Source of the DNA: Desulfocapsa sp.
GTDB lineage: Bacteria; Desulfobacterota; Desulfobulbia; Desulfobulbales; Desulfocapsaceae
Assembly (NCBI GenBank): GCA_029934915.1
Contig: JAOZLI010000026.1
Coordinates: forward strand, 5,580-14,977
Length of the DNA: 9,398 bases
Direction: 5' to 3'
How positions within the stretch are numbered: position 1 is the stretch's first letter; every line of letters starts with the position of its first letter. A model generated the notes under the pieces. The model was not told the DNA's origin, did no database searches, and was given only the letters and a program-made list of their open reading frames with translations. This document shows, piece by piece, positions 7,047-9,398 of the stretch. The translations under genes were made by a program, and so were the position numbers.

Positions 7047-8416
7047 CCGGTACTCATAACAGTGCTAAGCTCTTCAATCTTGCCTGTTTCCAAGCGCTTC
7101 TCATAAATAGCCTTCATGTCACTGTAAACCTGAAAAACCTGGAAGAATCCATGCCAATGGGCAAAATCAGGTGCATTCATGGCTGCACCCTGACGGGCAC
7201 GACGCCCCGTATGGTGCCAGAGAAAATACATTAATTCCTGAAAACCGTCCTGCCATGGGTCTTTGCCAAGCAAGCCTTTAGCAGCCAGTTCTTTCTTCAT
7301 CTTCAAAGCGCCATCCCAATATACGTTATAAAGGGCAACGGCATCATCCAATGTCTTCTCATTGTTAACAATAAGAGAGGTAGAGTGACAATTCACACAG
7401 ACCTGACGCATAAGTTTTGCGCCCTTCTCACCATCACCACGGGCTCCAGAACGGAGCTCACTGCGCTTATGCACAAGATCCCACTTCAAACGTTCATTAA
7501 CATTGTGGGTGGTTTTAAGTTCTCCAATACCGGACATATGACAAACGGCGCAGGTTGGCGCATCATAGTCACCAGGCTGCCAGGTACCGGGAGCTGCATC
7601 CCAGTTCCACTCTTCACCACGGGTGAGGAAAATTTGACCATGTTTAGATTCGGTATAAATCTCAATATCCGGATGATCAGGGCCAAGATGGCATGATGCA
7701 CAGGCTTCGGGCTTTCTCGCCTCAGCGACGGAAAATTTATGACGAGTATGACACACAGTACAGGTACCAACCGATCCATCAGGATACAGAGTACCAACAC
7801 CTGCAGGCCAACTGGAATTAATCGGCTTATTGTCCGGACCCAGTTCCACGACAGAACCATGACAGACGGTACAACCGGAATTTCTCGCCGCATTATTTAC
7901 TCCTGATCCGGCAGTTACGCCAAGTTCCAAAGCACCTTCATAATGCAATTGCAGTTTAACAAGTTTACCGCCAGCCTTCTTTTCATCATAAACTGCCGCA
8001 CGAGACAAGTCGGCATGGCCGGATTTCAGAAATTCGTCATATTCTGTTGGATGACAGCGAGCACAGGTTTTTCCTGAAACCATGGGGGATATAAATATTT
8101 TTGTCCCTTTAAGCCCTGAACACTGACTGGCCATCGGCGATGTTTCTTCAACGGTATGGCAGTCATAACAGGTTATGGATGCATGTGCCATCTTCCCGTT
8201 TTTCCAGTCTTCTACAATGCCTGGCGTTTTCTTCGCATGGCACTCTATACATTTAGCAGCGTCCTCAGACATGCCACGTTTTATGACAATATCCTTGGCT
8301 GCAAGGTTGGGCATGGCTGCTGCCCCTTCAGCCTGAGCAAAACCGGTACTGAACGTAACGGCTCCCAGGACAAGACCCGTCAAAAGCAGTCCGCTCCTGA
8401 TATGTTTTATTCCCAT
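7037..8416 (-). CDS. hao: Octaheme cytochrome c of the hydroxylamine oxidoreductase (HAO) family, probably reductive
   Basis: A periplasmic 459-residue octaheme c-type cytochrome. The signal peptide is residues 1-29 (cleavage AQA-E). Eight CxxCH sites lie at residues 56, 83, 118, 182, 219, 239, 289 and 340; by family order the fourth (182-186) is the active-site heme. The C-terminal helical segment carries the HAO signature [14 protein letters not shown] followed by PDFAHWHG (416-423), which separates it from other octaheme families (OTR/ONR) and from pentaheme NrfA. In ammonia-oxidiser HAO a tyrosine (Tyr467 in Nitrosomonas) cross-links to this heme and makes P460. The spacing from heme 4 suggests the equivalent here is Phe418, so no cross-link is expected and reduction of nitrite, NO or hydroxylamine is more likely. 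That is inference from a remembered motif, not an alignment. The start is supported by AAGGAGAGG upstream. It lies 39 nt after the quinol dehydrogenase gene, and a 7 bp hairpin spans its stop codon. Confidence 0.9.
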   Translation of the reverse strand: MGIKHIRSGLLLTGLVLGAVTFSTGFAQAEGAAAMPNLAAKDIVIKRGMSEDAAKCIECHAKKTPGIVEDWKNGKMAHASITCYDCHTVEETSPMASQCSGLKGTKIFISPMVSGKTCARCHPTEYDEFLKSGHADLSRAAVYDEKKAGGKLVKLQLHYEGALELGVTAGSGVNNAARNSGCTVCHGSVVELGPDNKPINSSWPAGVGTLYPDGSVGTCTVCHTRHKFSVAEARKPEACASCHLGPDHPDIEIYTESKHGQIFLTRGEEWNWDAAPGTWQPGDYDAPTCAVCHMSGIGELKTTHNVNERLKWDLVHKRSELRSGARGDGEKGAKLMRQVCVNCHSTSLIVNNEKTLDDAVALYNVYWDGALKMKKELAAKGLLGKDPWQDGFQELMYFLWHHTGRRARQGAAMNAPDFAHWHGFFQVFQVYSDMKAIYEKRLETGKIEELSTVMSTGPI

Positions 8417-8455
8417 TCTTCCTCTCCTTTTTACAAAAAAGTCACAGTAATTTTT

Positions 8456-9028
8456 TTATTGTTTAGTACGTCGGAAATAGCTATTTACTTCCTTCCAGAT
8501 GTCCTTATGGCCGACATGAGGATGACAATCCGTACACTGTTTCTGGATTTCGCCCAACAGATAAGTTCTGTGTGCACGAAGACCACCATGTGGAATTCCT
8601 TCTGGTGTCAAATCATGATGGCACTTCCGACAAGCGCTATCGAAGGTAAATTCACTCCTGTTCTTCTCGGCATTTTTTTCCCACTCATGTTCCGCCGGAT
8701 TAATGGTGAAGTTAGCAATAATATCATGTGTCCCTGTCTTTGCTTTTGCCACCAGATATTCCACGAAATTTCCATGAGGAAGATGACAGTCAACACATTG
8801 TGCCGCAAAACCCTGTGGATTTCTACCACCATGCACTGAATTCTGCCAAGCAGTCCTAAACGGTGTCATGGCATGACAACTCACGCAAAACTTGTCGGTA
8901 TTCGTCGTCTCCACCATAAACCCTGATGCAAGCACAAGAGCAATGGCAGACACAAAACCCATTCCCAGCCCCACCCACAAGACTAACTTGCTTTTTTTTC
9001 TGGGCGGACCTGTTCCCTTTAATGTCAT
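8456..9028 (-). CDS. NapC/NirT/NrfH-type tetraheme membrane quinol dehydrogenase
   Basis: A 190-residue membrane-anchored tetraheme cytochrome c that oxidises quinol and passes electrons to a periplasmic partner, here almost certainly the octaheme protein encoded next. It has a basic N-terminus (RKKSK, 10-14), one uncleaved membrane helix (about 15-36), then four CxxCH sites at residues 48 (CVSCHAM), 78, 133 (CRKCHH) and 165. The Met two residues after the first CxxCH matches the heme-1 arrangement of NrfH, as do the length and single anchor; it lacks the longer tail of many NapC proteins. The frame stays open upstream to a TTG near 9154, but ATG 9028 is chosen because AAGGAGGTGAT lies immediately before it and the sequence then begins like the family. 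A cycB/nrfH-like symbol would be reasonable; I leave it blank because the subfamily is unresolved. Confidence 0.93.
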   Translation of the reverse strand: MTLKGTGPPRKKSKLVLWVGLGMGFVSAIALVLASGFMVETTNTDKFCVSCHAMTPFRTAWQNSVHGGRNPQGFAAQCVDCHLPHGNFVEYLVAKAKTGTHDIIANFTINPAEHEWEKNAEKNRSEFTFDSACRKCHHDLTPEGIPHGGLRAHRTYLLGEIQKQCTDCHPHVGHKDIWKEVNSYFRRTKQ

Positions 9029-9031
9029 TAA

Positions 9032-9042
9032 ATCACCTCCTT
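9032..9042 (-). promoter_or_regulatory. Unusually strong ribosome binding site of the quinol dehydrogenase gene
   Basis: AAGGAGGTGAT on the minus strand is complementary over 11 consecutive bases to the universal 3' tail of 16S rRNA, with AGGAGG seven bases before the ATG at 9028. It settles the start against in-frame upstream candidates (ATGs giving 17- and 19-residue extensions, and a TTG giving 42). Confidence 0.85.
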
Positions 9043-9398
9043 GTAAATCGGGAATTTTTTGATCATTTGAGCTAAACATATCCATAACAGGTAAACATTC
9101 AGCTTCTTTTTTTGTGGTAAAAACAGTAACAGGAATTTTTAGCAAATCCAACAAAAAACATTGTTTTTGATATAAAAATTTGAATAGGGCTCTTGATTAA
9201 TGGACTAGTTAAATAGTCTAATATGGGGGATTAAAGGCTTGTTCAACAATAACTTCGTAATTATGGCAGACCTCGTAAATACACCGCTAATTGATGCTAA
9301 ATTTTGGACAATTATTTATTTGCCATCCCCCTAAGTAAAAAAATCGATTATAGCGATTCCAGGAACGTCGGACGCTGTTCCTTTGCGTAGGCAATGCG
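9043..9398. other. Upstream region of the cytochrome operon and right edge
   Basis: About 350 bases without a firm gene. The cytochrome operon promoter must lie here, but I see no -35/-10 pair worth calling; the sequence is very AT-rich. Visible structures are an AT-rich hairpin near 9150-9169 and an inverted repeat GACTA-N6-TAGTC at 9203-9218, flanked by ATTA and TAAT. A small AT-rich stem at 9342-9358 is followed on the minus strand by a T run. An AGGAAC-N10-GTTCCT repeat lies at 9361-9382. A minus-strand frame entering from the right edge reads RIAYAKEQRPTFLESL and stops at 9348-9350; it could be the end of a neighbouring gene, with the stem as its terminator, but 16 codons are too few to identify. 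Confidence 0.35.
9203..9218. repeat. Inverted repeat upstream of the cytochrome operon, possible operator
   Basis: GACTA and TAGTC are perfect inverted arms separated by six bases (GTTAAA on the plus strand), and flanking ATTA and TAAT extend the symmetry. It lies about 175 bp upstream of the quinol dehydrogenase start. The spacing suits a dimeric regulator, but it does not match the FNR or HcpR consensus sequences I know. In so AT-rich a context it could be chance. Confidence 0.3.

Noticed and set aside
7037..8416. Annotation of the octaheme protein as octaheme nitrite reductase (ONR) or tetrathionate reductase (OTR).
   Set aside because: All eight sites are CxxCH, with no CxxCK active-site heme as in ONR. 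The C-terminal WHHxGRRAR and PDxxHWHG motifs are those of the HAO family.
8156..8839. A 227-codon plus-strand open frame across the two cytochrome genes.
   Set aside because: It is antisense to two genes with all expected heme motifs, spans their intergenic gap, and resembles no protein family. The Cys/His-rich codons of the real strand produce it.
1..9398. Mobile element, integron attC sites or CRISPR array.
   Set aside because: No transposase or integrase motif, no terminal inverted repeats with target duplications, and no regularly spaced direct repeats were found. Short GTTAAC-like words near 105 are not enough for an attC site.

Overview
The window reads as an ordinary, moderate-GC bacterial chromosome segment. 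The gene content best fits an anaerobic Desulfobacterota-type bacterium, for example a Desulfobulbales relative. That assignment is inference from gene content (a quinol-linked octaheme cytochrome pair, a soluble GAF-PAS hybrid histidine kinase with a GHDFNN H-box) and no marker gene is present to fix it. I see no tRNA, rRNA, CRISPR array, complete insertion sequence or phage gene.

Layout. (1) 1-294: mostly non-coding, with a probable terminator for the next gene at 232-274 and a run of nine G at 283-291. (2) 295-990, minus: uracil-DNA glycosylase (ung). (3) 991-1166: a divergent promoter region with recognisable sigma70-type -35/-10 pairs on both strands. (4) 1167-3293, plus: soluble hybrid sensor kinase (coiled coil, GAF, PAS, HisKA, HATPase, receiver). 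(5) 3360-4298, plus: rhomboid-family intramembrane serine protease with a long N-terminal extension and an unusual start region. (6) 4433-6941, plus: a tight operon of hflK, hflC and a small exported protein made of exactly four 24-residue MORN-variant repeats. (7) 6972-7002: a bidirectional terminator between convergent transcription units. (8) 9028-7037, minus: a two-gene respiratory operon, a NapC/NrfH-type tetraheme membrane quinol dehydrogenase followed by an octaheme cytochrome c of the hydroxylamine oxidoreductase (HAO) family. (9) 9029-9398: upstream region with an inverted repeat and perhaps the 3' end of another minus-strand gene.

How the genes work together. The clearest system is the cytochrome pair. 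The NapC-type protein would take electrons from the quinol pool and pass them to the periplasmic octaheme protein. Where the cross-linking tyrosine of ammonia-oxidiser HAO is expected, this protein appears to carry Phe418 (motif PDFAHWHG). The enzyme is therefore more likely a reductase of nitrite, NO or hydroxylamine than an oxidase of hydroxylamine. The plus-strand block 3360-6941 is membrane proteostasis: a rhomboid protease and the HflKC complex that modulates FtsH, with a small repeat protein that is probably translationally coupled to hflC. The kinase has no DNA-binding output and no adjacent regulator, so its target cannot be read from the window.

The items most worth a second look are the HAO-like protein lacking the tyrosine, the hflKC-MORN coupling, the out-of-frame Shine-Dalgarno/ATG before the rhomboid gene, and an 11-nt perfect anti-16S ribosome binding site on the quinol dehydrogenase.
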